Below, piece after piece: positions 1 through 6,198 of a stretch of 11,885 nucleotides of DNA (position 1 is the first letter of the stretch; the number at the start of each line of letters is the position of its first letter). The position numbers were made by a program, and so were the translations under genes. Below the pieces are notes generated by a model. The model saw only the letters and a list, made by a program, of their open reading frames with translations, had not been told where the DNA came from and searched no databases. The DNA comes from Candidatus Pacearchaeota archaeon (GTDB lineage Archaea; Nanobdellota; Nanobdellia; Pacearchaeales; GW2011-AR1): assembly GCA_016186375.1 (NCBI GenBank), contig JACPLS010000015.1, positions 1-11,885 of the forward strand. The letters run 5' to 3'.

Positions 1-1
1 A

Positions 2-1936
2 AATGTTGCATTATATTTGAACTTTACAGCACTTGCAGACGGAACATATTTCTTCAATGTTACGTCAAACGATACTGCGGGAAACAGAAACTTGACTTTG
101 TTGACAAGAACAGTTGTTGTTGACACAACTAATCCTCTATTAACTTATGGCACAACGACAGATGCAAACGGAAGCTATGTGGGAAGGAATTTCATTATTG
201 TTAATATTACAGCAACAGAAATAAACTTAAACATTACAAATGTTAGTTTGTATAATGTAAGTGGTTTCTTGAATCAGACAAATATTACTTTCTTTAACTC
301 TACTAATCCAACTTACTTTAATTATAGTAATTTAATTGATGGTATCTATTTCTTCAATGTAACAGCCAATGATACGGCAGGAAATAGAAATAATAGCTTT
401 GTAACAAGAACAGTTGTTGTTGACACAACTAATCCTAATGTAAGTTATGTGGGAAGAACAGATGCTAATGCAAGCTATGTTGGAAGAAATCATATTATTG
501 TTGAAGTTAATAGTACTGATACTAATAGTACTGATACAAACTTTAATTACACTAATATTTCATTATTTAATGCATCGAATAGTGTAATTTTAAGAACTAA
601 TCAAACTTTCAACATGAGTGACTTTGGAAGCAATGCGACAAATGTTGCATTATATGCTAATTTCACAGGATTAGCAGATGGAATATACTTCTTTAATGTA
701 ACAGCCAATGACACTGCCGGAAACTCTAATAAGACATTATTGACAAGAACAGTTGTTGTTGACACAACTAATCCTAATGTAAGTTATGTGGGATTGACTG
801 ATGCAAACAATAGTTTTGTTCCAAGGAATTTCATACTTGTAGAAGTCAACAGCACAGATACTAACTTTAATTACACTAATATTACATTATTTAATGCAAC
901 AAGCAGTACAATTGTAAGGAGCAATCAAACATTCAGTGTAAGTAATTCTGGGAGTAATAGAACAAACGTTGCTCTATATATCAACTTTACAGGATTAACA
1001 GATGGAGTATACTTCTTCAATGTAACAGTAAACGATACAGCTGGTAACTCTAATAAAACTTTGCAGACCAGGACGATTACAGTAGATACTGTTGCTCCAA
1101 CGATCGCACTTTCTGAACAAGTTGTTACAAGTAGTAGTATTAATGTTACTATAACTACTACAGATGAGACAACAAGTGTAAATGGAAGTTGTCTTGTTGA
1201 TAGAAGCGGAGCAAGTGTTAGTGGAACAGGAGGGTTACAGCAGTTATATGAGGGTAGTTTGACATGTAGCACTGCTTATACTTATACAGTTACTTGTCTT
1301 GATAGAGCAGGTAATGCTCCTAGTAAAGCAATTACAGTTACAACAATAGGTTGTGATGCTGGATCTGGTGGGGGCGGCGGCGGAGGAGGTGGAGGTGGAG
1401 CAGAGAAATGGGCGAATACGATTGTTGTAAAGAATGAACAAATTGAAAAAGGATATTCAAGAGAACTTAAAGAGAAGGAGAGAATTAGTATAAATATAGA
1501 CAATGTTGTTCATCATGTAGGTGTAATTAGTATAGATAGCGCAGGAAAGAAAGCAACTATAGAAGTAGCTTCAACACCTCAGAAAATTACTCTAGGAGTA
1601 GGAGAGACAAAGAAAGTTGAAGTAACGAATGATTCATATTACGATTTACAAGTTACCTTAAAGTCTATTATTAATGGGAAAGTTGATGTATTGATTAAAT
1701 CGGTGAGAGAGTTGATAACATCAGTCAATCAGCCTCAACCAACTACACCATCTGGAGAAACACAACAACCTACTACAAGTGAACAGAATGATGGAGGAGA
1801 AGAATCGACTACACAAGCTGGAGAAGGAAAGTCTAAAGGCACATTGGCTGCTATTATAGGTGCTTTGGTATTAGCAGTGATAATTGTAGTAGTTTTGATA
1901 ATAATTGTTCAACACAGGAAAAGTTTCAGGTATTAA
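2..1936 (+). CDS. Repeat-rich surface protein with C-terminal membrane anchor (5' end outside window)
   Basis: The frame is open to the left edge: codons from base 2 read NVALYLNFTALADG, matching internal repeats (NVALYANFTGLADG), so the TTG at 17 is not a start and the gene is partial. It contains about three full Ig-like beta-sandwich repeats of 100-113 residues, each with a motif like DGIYFFNVTANDTAGN and then RTVVVDTTNP, and a diverged fourth unit containing Cys residues. Next come 11 consecutive glycines (1367-1399), a module of about 100 residues beginning AEKWANTIVV, a Thr/Gln/Pro/Glu-rich linker, and a C-terminal TM (GTLAAIIGALVLAVIIVVVL) ending in the basic tail QHRKSFRY. More than 40 N-X-S/T sequons suggest heavy N-glycosylation. 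Family knowledge points to a surface or adhesion stalk with the repeats outside the cell. The ligand is unknown. The Ig-like fold is inferred from the repeat pattern. Confidence 0.85.
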   Translation, partial: NVALYLNFTALADGTYFFNVTSNDTAGNRNLTLLTRTVVVDTTNPLLTYGTTTDANGSYVGRNFIIVNITATEINLNITNVSLYNVSGFLNQTNITFFNSTNPTYFNYSNLIDGIYFFNVTANDTAGNRNNSFVTRTVVVDTTNPNVSYVGRTDANASYVGRNHIIVEVNSTDTNSTDTNFNYTNISLFNASNSVILRTNQTFNMSDFGSNATNVALYANFTGLADGIYFFNVTANDTAGNSNKTLLTRTVVVDTTNPNVSYVGLTDANNSFVPRNFILVEVNSTDTNFNYTNITLFNATSSTIVRSNQTFSVSNSGSNRTNVALYINFTGLTDGVYFFNVTVNDTAGNSNKTLQTRTITVDTVAPTIALSEQVVTSSSINVTITTTDETTSVNGSCLVDRSGASVSGTGGLQQLYEGSLTCSTAYTYTVTCLDRAGNAPSKAITVTTIGCDAGSGGGGGGGGGGGAEKWANTIVVKNEQIEKGYSRELKEKERISINIDNVVHHVGVISIDSAGKKATIEVASTPQKITLGVGETKKVEVTNDSYYDLQVTLKSIINGKVDVLIKSVRELITSVNQPQPTTPSGETQQPTTSEQNDGGEESTTQAGEGKSKGTLAAIIGALVLAVIIVVVLIIIVQHRKSFRY

Positions 1937-1971
1937 TTAAATAATCTAATTAATTAAAGCTGTTTTTTGTT
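1932..1971 (+). terminator. Hairpin plus T-run after the surface gene
   Basis: ATTAATTA (1932-1939) and TAATTAAT (1947-1954) form an 8-bp inverted repeat with a 7-nt loop. It overlaps the stop codon and is followed by six T at 1963-1968. Archaeal termination depends mainly on U-runs, so the T-run is probably the working part. Confidence 0.5.
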
Positions 1972-2265
1972 ACACATAAATTATGGGCTACAAATAATAC
2001 TCTAATACAGTTGTAATAATTCGTATAATCTTCATATTTAGATAATAAACTGAACTTATCAAATATAGAATGTACACTCTAAATTAAAATGATTATCATC
2101 TAAGAGCATACGTATTTAATTAAACTGGAATAGTTATTATTGAAATCTTTTTTAACACTACAAATATAGCTATATTTTTTATACTTTTATTTATAATAGC
2201 ACAGTGTAGTATTGTAATAGAATTATAATAAAACATAAGAAGATTTACATCTATATATAATGAAA
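1972..2265. other. AT-rich intergenic spacer with no gene seen
   Basis: About 290 nt between the surface-gene terminator and the 3' end of tRNA-Ile. I find no credible ORF, tRNA or C/D-box pair. It contains stop-rich low-complexity AT sequence and a small palindrome, TGATTATCA, near 2090. Confidence 0.5.
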
Positions 2266-2339
2266 TGATCGCGCCCAGAATTGAACTGGGGACCTCTGCC
2301 TTATCAGAGCAGCGCTCTAACCAACTGAGCTACGCGATC
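2266..2339 (-). tRNA. tRNA-Ile(GAT)
   Basis: The reverse strand folds into a complete 74-nt cloverleaf. The acceptor is GATCGCG/CGCGATC, the D stem GCTC/GAGC, the anticodon stem CTGCT/GGCAG with loop CTGATAA (anticodon GAT), the variable loop AGGTC, and the T arm CCCAG-TTCAATT-CTGGG. The discriminator is A. CCA is not encoded (the next bases are TTT), so it must be added after transcription. There is no intron. It is divergent from tRNA-Gly with 84 nt between them. Confidence 0.97.
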
Positions 2340-2361
2340 TCAAAATATGGAAACAATATTC

Positions 2362-2369
2362 ATTTAAAA
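2362..2369 (-). promoter_or_regulatory. TATA box for tRNA-Ile
   Basis: On the minus strand this reads TTTTAAAT. Its centre lies about 26 nt upstream of the first tRNA base (2339), the usual archaeal TATA-to-start distance, so transcription probably begins at or one base before the mature 5' end. Confidence 0.6.
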
Positions 2370-2392
2370 ACGTTGCTGCTGACTTCAAAAGA

Positions 2393-2400
2393 TTATTAAA
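2393..2400 (+). promoter_or_regulatory. TATA box for tRNA-Gly
   Basis: TTATTAAA, centred about 27 nt upstream of the first tRNA base at 2424, with the purine-rich AAAAGA before it as a possible BRE. It sits back to back with the tRNA-Ile box. Confidence 0.55.
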
Positions 2401-2423
2401 GCAAGGTAATAATATATTAAAAT

Positions 2424-2495
2424 GCGTCGATGATCTAACGGTTATGATCGCGGCTTCCCAAGCCGCTTATCCGGGTTCGATTCCCGGTCGACGCA
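2424..2495 (+). tRNA. tRNA-Gly(CCC)
   Basis: A 72-nt cloverleaf. The acceptor is GCGTCGA/TCGACGC, the anticodon stem GCGGC/GCCGC with loop TTCCCAA (anticodon CCC), the variable loop TTAT, and the T arm CCGGG-TTCGATT-CCCGG. The discriminator is A and no CCA is encoded. The D stem (ATCT/TGAT) has three pairs and one T-T mismatch. There is no intron. The anticodon reads GGG. Confidence 0.96.
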
Positions 2496-2538
2496 TTTAT
2501 TCTATTTGTCAAAAAGTTATAATACTAAATATTAAATC

Positions 2539-2571
2539 TCTTTGTAACAGATTTTTATTATCTAACAAAGA
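2539..2571. terminator. Candidate bidirectional terminator hairpin between convergent genes
   Basis: TCTTTGT (2539-2545) pairs with ACAAAGA (2565-2571), and inside it AGAT (2549-2552) pairs with ATCT (2560-2563) around a T-rich loop. It lies between the 3' end of tRNA-Gly (+) and the stop codon of the zinc-ribbon gene (-), where both transcripts must end. Confidence 0.45.
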
Positions 2572-2579
2572 AAAATAAA

Positions 2580-3218
2580 TTATTGAACCAAAAACTCTAC
2601 TAAGAGTTTATTATCAGAAATTGAAAAACTTCTTAGAGGAAGTTTTATAGGTAAGCTATTAACATAAACTTTTTTATCGCCAATTGCTTTTATTTCATAT
2701 CCAGATTCTAGTTTTGATACAATTACATCTTCAACTGACATTAATCCGGGAGTGTTTAATTCATATATAACCTTATCACTCAAGCGTCGTACCGTTGTTT
2801 TTGCTATTGCTCTAGGAAGTGAGGCCATTTTTTTTAATTGATCTTCTGATACCGGCTTGCTTGTTCTTTGTTGCTGCATTCTTTGTTGGGGCATACCGAT
2901 CTTTATTTTAATTCCATTTGGCATATTGCTTACTTCAGATTTTTCAATTTCCCGAAATTGTTGCTCAAAAGTTTTTGCCAGATTGTTTATTAACGAGCCG
3001 AGAAAGCGATCTGTTAATCCGTATGATATATTCATGTGTTGATCTTGAAAATTATTTACAGCATTATTTTTTCCTAGCATGCCAAATTCTTCCATTTCTT
3101 CTTCTGGATCCATTAGAGAGAGACCGCAATAAGGGCAGAAGCTAAAACTGTCATCAACATCTGACTCACAATCCGGACAGATGTATTCTGGCTCTTCCTT
3201 TTTTTTCTTAAAAAACAT
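2580..3218 (-). CDS. Zinc-ribbon protein with C-terminal Hsp20/alpha-crystallin-like domain
   Basis: The protein has 212 residues from the chosen start. The N-terminus is MFFKKKKEEP, then a zinc ribbon with CPDC and CPYC (Cys14, 17, 28, 31). Next comes an acidic, Gln- and Met-rich, probably flexible middle (about 35-145). The C-terminal beta-rich domain (about 148-210) has the pattern YELNTPG, then GYEIKAIGDKKVYVNSLP, then LLVEFL, resembling the small heat-shock/CS fold. Family knowledge suggests a chaperone or substrate-binding role, with the ribbon mediating a protein or nucleic-acid contact. Function beyond that is not shown. An upstream ATG at 3225-3227 would add MII, but the TATA box at 3240-3247 places the transcript start on the ATG at 3216-3218, so I chose that one. 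It has its own promoter, 280 nt after the MFS gene on the same strand. Confidence 0.8.
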   Translation of the reverse strand: MFFKKKKEEPEYICPDCESDVDDSFSFCPYCGLSLMDPEEEMEEFGMLGKNNAVNNFQDQHMNISYGLTDRFLGSLINNLAKTFEQQFREIEKSEVSNMPNGIKIKIGMPQQRMQQQRTSKPVSEDQLKKMASLPRAIAKTTVRRLSDKVIYELNTPGLMSVEDVIVSKLESGYEIKAIGDKKVYVNSLPIKLPLRSFSISDNKLLVEFLVQ

Positions 3219-3239
3219 GATAATCATAGGAAATGATAG

Positions 3240-3247
3240 CTTTTAAA
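3240..3247 (-). promoter_or_regulatory. TATA box for the zinc-ribbon/Hsp20-like gene
   Basis: On the minus strand this reads TTTAAAAG, centred 25.5 nt before the first base of the ATG at 3218. This implies a leaderless transcript and decides between the two possible start codons. A perfect 10-bp palindrome, TTCTCGAGAA (3251-3260), lies just upstream in the BRE region. Confidence 0.6.
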
Positions 3248-3424
3248 CTTTTCTCGAGAAGAAAGGTTTAATGAAATAATGGTTTTTAAGGTATTTTTAT
3301 GAGAATTTAAGGAAATTTAAAGAATTTAAATAGATTTTTTCTTAATTAATTTTTAAAAGTTAATTATACACAATAGAAATTCATATTTAAGATAAAAATT
3401 ACTGCTATTAATTAACATTAATTA

Positions 3425-3443
3425 TTTTTATTGAATAAAAAAA
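3425..3443 (-). terminator. AT-only hairpin and U-run after the MFS gene
   Basis: On the transcript strand (minus) there is a run of seven T (3437-3443 on the complement), which overlaps an inverted repeat TTTTTA/TAAAAA (3425-3430 and 3436-3441). It begins about 65 nt after the MFS stop codon. Confidence 0.4.
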
Positions 3444-3507
3444 TATCTAACAATCAATATGATTTTGAGAATAATAATTAGTCTTATAATTATTGTTTCC
3501 TAAATAG

Positions 3508-4881
3508 TTATCTAGCATTTGAAATTTTTCTAAACCAACCAATTTCTGAATGAAGAGACTTGAAAGGGTGAGTGATATTAACATGCATTGGAGGAAGTCT
3601 TGAGACTTTTTTTACTTCTTTAATTTTTGGAAGAAAAATAATAGAAACTAATGAACGCATTATAAAAGCTAACGCAAAGACTAAAAGGTAAGGGCTATAT
3701 GAACTTAATTGAACATATTTAATCAAGAAACCTCCTAATAGTGATCCGATAAAAATACCAATTCCTGTTAGAATGTTGAAATAAGCGACACAAAGGCCAC
3801 GGTGTTTAGCAGAAACAGAGTCATATGTAAAGTTTGTAACTCCAATGACTAGTGCTGCATTTGCTAAACCCACAAGTAATTGTGGAACAAGAATAAGTAT
3901 AATAGGACTTTTTATGAAAATCCAAAGAAGAGGATTTATGCTAAATAGAAAAGTAGACAAATGCAAGAGCTTTTTATTTCCGTATCTATCAGAAAATTTT
4001 CCAACTAGAGGTGTAAAGAGGAGATAAAAAACAGATGAACTCATGGTTACTATTGTGTAAATTATATAATTAAGGTTTAGTTCTTCTAACATATAAATAG
4101 CAAAAAAAGGAGAAGCAATCATAATAGCGAAATTGAAAAAAGCATGATATATAGTGAATTTGCCATAGTTGTCGAATCTATTAATAAAAGCCCAAAGAGA
4201 GAAATAATAACCGCCTTTTAATCTAAATTTTGGCTCATATTGTTTTTTGATTAACTTATATGATATATATTTGGAGATAAAAGCTATAATGAAAAATAGG
4301 GAAAGTAATATTATTGGGAGAATTATGTTTTTTAATATGGATAGAGAAATTGCTGCAAAGACTAGTGCAATTAAACTTACAATGGAAATTATTCTATTCC
4401 TCTTTCCAAAATAAGAGCCTTTAGATTTTTCCTGGATGAGGTCTCCCATCCAGGAGAATAGTGCTGGAAAAACAATTCCACCGGTTGCAGCCAGAAGGAC
4501 ATATAAAATTATAAGAGCAGGGATAAGGTACGAGAGGGCAATATTTTTCCAGAATAAAAAACCCAGAATCGCAATTGGTATCCACAATAATCCTTGGATT
4601 AAAGTAAAACGGGAAACAATTCTTTTTCTACTGTATTTTTCCATAAGGTTGTTTCCAAAAAATTGGGCAATCGGAGCTATTAAGCCGGAAACAGCACTTA
4701 AAATACCGACGTGAATAGCACCTCCATTTAATTCTTTTACAAATGGAACAATATATGTTGATCCAATGCTATCTGAAAATCCACTAGCAGAGCCTTCTTT
4801 TATACTAATTTTTAAGGCTCTTTGTTTTTTGCGAGCGACAGATTCTTTTGAATGCTCTTTTTTTGTTGAATTTGAAATCAT
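3508..4881 (-). CDS. MFS (major facilitator superfamily) transporter
   Basis: The protein has 457 residues from the chosen start and about 12 hydrophobic helices. A long central cytoplasmic loop rich in Lys, Tyr and Phe separates two six-helix halves. The loop between helices 8 and 9 carries the MFS signature GKFSDRYGNKK (about 294-304). The equivalent loop in the first half (NNLMEKYSRKR) is degenerate. The N-terminal tail is Lys/Ser-rich and the C-terminal tail is short and soluble. It is an inner-membrane secondary transporter; the substrate cannot be told from the sequence. An ATG six bases upstream (4885-4887) adds ME, but the TATA box centre is about 26.5 nt from 4881 and only 20.5 from 4887, so a leaderless start at 4881 is favoured. 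It follows the 168-residue gene on the same strand. Confidence 0.88.
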   Translation of the reverse strand: MISNSTKKEHSKESVARKKQRALKISIKEGSASGFSDSIGSTYIVPFVKELNGGAIHVGILSAVSGLIAPIAQFFGNNLMEKYSRKRIVSRFTLIQGLLWIPIAILGFLFWKNIALSYLIPALIILYVLLAATGGIVFPALFSWMGDLIQEKSKGSYFGKRNRIISIVSLIALVFAAISLSILKNIILPIILLSLFFIIAFISKYISYKLIKKQYEPKFRLKGGYYFSLWAFINRFDNYGKFTIYHAFFNFAIMIASPFFAIYMLEELNLNYIIYTIVTMSSSVFYLLFTPLVGKFSDRYGNKKLLHLSTFLFSINPLLWIFIKSPIILILVPQLLVGLANAALVIGVTNFTYDSVSAKHRGLCVAYFNILTGIGIFIGSLLGGFLIKYVQLSSYSPYLLVFALAFIMRSLVSIIFLPKIKEVKKVSRLPPMHVNITHPFKSLHSEIGWFRKISNAR

Positions 4882-4903
4882 TTCCATAACTCTTTTTTAT
4901 TCT

Positions 4904-4911
4904 TTTATTAA
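4904..4911 (-). promoter_or_regulatory. TATA box for the MFS gene
   Basis: On the minus strand this reads TTAATAAA, centred about 26.5 nt from the ATG at 4881. It lies in the 76-nt gap after the preceding gene. That gap has no U-run on the transcript strand, so read-through from upstream is also possible. Confidence 0.45.
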
Positions 4912-4963
4912 GGGGAAAATGATTAATAAAGCTTACTTTTTTGTATTTGAATTTTTTACAGAA

Positions 4964-5470
4964 CTAAAATCTATATTTATGTGTATGAGCTATTTTTAAT
5001 GGATAAGACGATGCATTAATAATTGGTATGATATAGAAATTTGAAAAAAAGGATAAATTTTTTGTTACTTCATTATCAATTTTTATTCTAGAGATAAGGT
5101 CTACAAATGAAATACCAACTGGGACAACTTCAGAGAATCCAGTTTGGGAAGCAAAATGAAGATAAACAAGTCGATTTAAACTTCTTTGTGAGAGTTTTTC
5201 TGGTCTATCGACATCAGCAGCATTCATTATTCCCTCTATGTCTTTAATATTTGTATAAGATAAAGTTGCAGAATTTGATTCTCTTTTGTCCTCCCATTGT
5301 GAATAAGATAATAGGATGTGGAGACCTAATTTGAGAGGATTTTTTTTTGTTGAGTTTGCTGATTCTCTACCAAAAAATGCATTTGTTATAGTTGCAGGTT
5401 TAGATAATGTCTGCGGGACATATTCATCTTGATAGAATATTTCTTCTTGCCTTCTTGTTACTTGAGTCAT
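4964..5470 (-). CDS. Hypothetical protein, 168 residues, no recognised family
   Basis: I do not recognise this protein. It starts MTQVTRRQEEIFYQDEY, is mostly polar through its middle (a Ser/Asn/Lys-rich stretch, then SYTNIKDIEGIMNAADVDRP), and becomes hydrophobic and beta-like near the end (FSNFYIIPIINASSYPL), finishing HTHKYRF. There is no Cys, no convincing transmembrane helix and no signal peptide. The frame is probably a real gene: it is the only long one here, and a strong palindromic TATA box sits exactly 25.5 nt before its ATG, implying a leaderless transcript. It is divergent from the toxin-antitoxin pair and upstream of the MFS gene, with which it could be co-transcribed. Confidence 0.65.
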   Translation of the reverse strand: MTQVTRRQEEIFYQDEYVPQTLSKPATITNAFFGRESANSTKKNPLKLGLHILLSYSQWEDKRESNSATLSYTNIKDIEGIMNAADVDRPEKLSQRSLNRLVYLHFASQTGFSEVVPVGISFVDLISRIKIDNEVTKNLSFFSNFYIIPIINASSYPLKIAHTHKYRF

Positions 5471-5490
5471 ATATTTTAATACAGATGAAC

Positions 5491-5500
5491 ATTTATAAAT
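5491..5500 (-). promoter_or_regulatory. TATA box for the 168-residue hypothetical gene
   Basis: ATTTATAAAT, a perfect palindrome, centred 25.5 nt from the ATG at 5470. It matches the other leaderless promoters here in sequence and spacing. Confidence 0.65.
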
Positions 5501-5544
5501 CTTTCTATTGTTACTACTTTAGAGATCTATTAAAAATGAAAAAA

Positions 5545-5552
5545 TTTATATA
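5545..5552 (+). promoter_or_regulatory. TATA box for the toxin-antitoxin operon
   Basis: TTTATATA, centred 25.5 nt before the antitoxin ATG at 5574, so the mRNA is expected to be leaderless. It is divergent from the promoter of the hypothetical gene, 45 nt away. Confidence 0.65.
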
Positions 5553-5555
5553 GAA

Positions 5556-5573
5556 AGTAAGATATAACTTACT
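5556..5573 (+). promoter_or_regulatory. Inverted repeat between TATA box and antitoxin start: candidate autoregulatory operator
   Basis: AGTAAG (5556-5561) and CTTACT (5568-5573) are perfect 6-bp arms around ATATAA. The repeat ends on the base before the ATG, so it spans the initiation region. Many type II antitoxins repress their own operon through such palindromes. The role here is inferred from position. Confidence 0.45.
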
Positions 5574-5843
5574 ATGGTAGAGATTGATACTGCGACTATA
5601 AGCTCTAAAGGGCAAATAGTAATTCCAGCCAATATGAGAAAAGATATTAAGGAAGGAGATAAATTCTTAATTATCAAAGATAAATCTAGTTTCTTGTTAA
5701 AAAAAGTTGATGCCCTAGATGAGAAATTTAAGGAAGATTTAGAATTTGCAAGAAAAACTGAAGAAGCTTGGGAAAGACATGATAGAGGAGAGTTTAAGAC
5801 AATGGAATTTGAAGATTTTGTAAAAGAAATGAAAAAATGGTGA
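5574..5843 (+). CDS. AbrB/MazE-type antitoxin of a type II toxin-antitoxin pair
   Basis: The protein has 89 residues. The N-terminal swapped-hairpin AbrB DNA-binding domain (about 5-42) shows the typical TATISSKGQIVIPANMRK, then IKEGDKFLI. The C-terminal part (about 48-89) is charged and helical (FARKTEEAWERHDRGEF, then FEDFVKEMKKW), as in antitoxins that wrap a RelE-type toxin. It would neutralise the downstream protein and, with it, repress the operon by binding DNA such as the inverted repeat before its start. The toxin frame overlaps its last 7 nt. The start is fixed by the TATA spacing; there is no Shine-Dalgarno sequence. Confidence 0.88.
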   Translation: MVEIDTATISSKGQIVIPANMRKDIKEGDKFLIIKDKSSFLLKKVDALDEKFKEDLEFARKTEEAWERHDRGEFKTMEFEDFVKEMKKW

Positions 5844-6085
5844 AAATAGATTTTGATGAGCACTTTAAAAGAACAGTTTCTAAAATAAAAAATTTTTCAA
5901 TTAAAGACAGAATAGAGAAACTTATTATTAAGATTAAAAATAATCTTCAAGTTGGAAAACCTATGAAACATAATAGAAAAGGAACAAGGGAAGTTTATTT
6001 ACAACCTTTCAGACTCTCTTATGCTTTCAATAAAAACAACGATACCATAGTGATTTTAGATTTTTATCATAAAGATGAACAGTAA
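5837..6085 (+). CDS. RelE/ParE-superfamily toxin
   Basis: The protein has 82 residues, a normal length for the family. An N-terminal helical half (FDEHFKRTVSKIKN, then RIEKLIIKIKNN) is followed by the beta-sheet half with KPMKHNRKGTREVYLQPFRLSYAF and the ending VILDFYHKDEQ. Arg51, Arg59, Tyr62 and the YHK segment near the C-terminus occupy positions where RelE-type toxins carry basic or catalytic residues. RelE members cut mRNA in the ribosomal A site, whereas ParE members poison gyrase; the sequence alone does not settle which. The ATG lies inside the antitoxin's last codons (ATGGTGA, 7-nt overlap) with no Shine-Dalgarno sequence, so translation probably depends on reinitiation, which keeps toxin below antitoxin. 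Confidence 0.85.
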   Translation: MVKIDFDEHFKRTVSKIKNFSIKDRIEKLIIKIKNNLQVGKPMKHNRKGTREVYLQPFRLSYAFNKNNDTIVILDFYHKDEQ

Positions 6086-6132
6086 ATACAATATATTTTC
6101 TAAATAGAATATTATAATAAACTACCAAAAGA

Positions 6133-6140
6133 TTTATATA
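6133..6140 (+). promoter_or_regulatory. TATA box for the zinc-ribbon/AbrB-cdc48 operon
   Basis: TTTATATA, identical to the toxin-antitoxin box. The usual 25.5-nt spacing predicts a transcript start near 6162, about 37 nt before the ATG at 6199. Unlike most promoters here, this one would give a leader RNA. Confidence 0.55.
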
Positions 6141-6145
6141 GTGGT

Positions 6146-6166
6146 GTATATACCGAACGTGTATAC
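6146..6166 (+). promoter_or_regulatory. Inverted repeat over the predicted transcription start of the cdc48 operon
   Basis: GTATATAC (6146-6153) and GTGTATAC (6159-6166) match as an inverted repeat at 7 of 8 positions around a 5-nt spacer, CGAAC. The right arm covers the predicted start near 6162. It could be an operator, possibly for the AbrB-fold product of the first gene. The left arm also resembles a second TATA box. Confidence 0.35.
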
Positions 6167-6169
6167 TAA

Positions 6170-6196
6170 ATGGGAATTACTAAAATAAAAAGATAA
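6170..6196 (+). promoter_or_regulatory. Possible 8-codon leader ORF (MGITKIKR)
   Basis: ATG at 6170 opens an 8-codon frame ending in TAA at 6194-6196, two bases before the ATG of the next gene. It starts about 8 nt after the predicted transcript 5' end, so ribosomes could meet it first. It may act as an upstream ORF with reinitiation, or be chance in AT-rich DNA. Confidence 0.25.
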
Positions 6197-6198
6197 AA

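Noticed and set aside
17..19. TTG at 17 as the start of the first surface protein
   Set aside because: Codons before it continue the repeat sequence to the window edge, so it is an internal leucine codon.
104..775. Regularly recurring identical 33-bp sequence resembling a direct-repeat array
   Set aside because: Copies are 300 and 339 nt apart, in frame within one coding sequence, and encode the same protein motif. This is a protein repeat, not a CRISPR array.
925..1503. Minus-strand open frames opposite the surface gene, one with a poly-proline run
   Set aside because: They are antisense to a clear coding frame; the proline run is just the complement of the glycine tract. No promoter with the right spacing was seen.
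2857..3145. Plus-strand open frames opposite the zinc-ribbon/Hsp20-like gene
   Set aside because: They are antisense shadows of a gene with Cys motifs, a TATA box and a sensible start; no independent signal supports them.
5546..5863. 105-codon minus-strand frame opposite the antitoxin
   Set aside because: It covers the well-supported AbrB antitoxin on the other strand and has no promoter or family match.
6091..6117. Weak inverted repeat after the toxin as a terminator
   Set aside because: Only five consecutive pairs with mismatches outside and no T-run; not convincing in AT-rich DNA.
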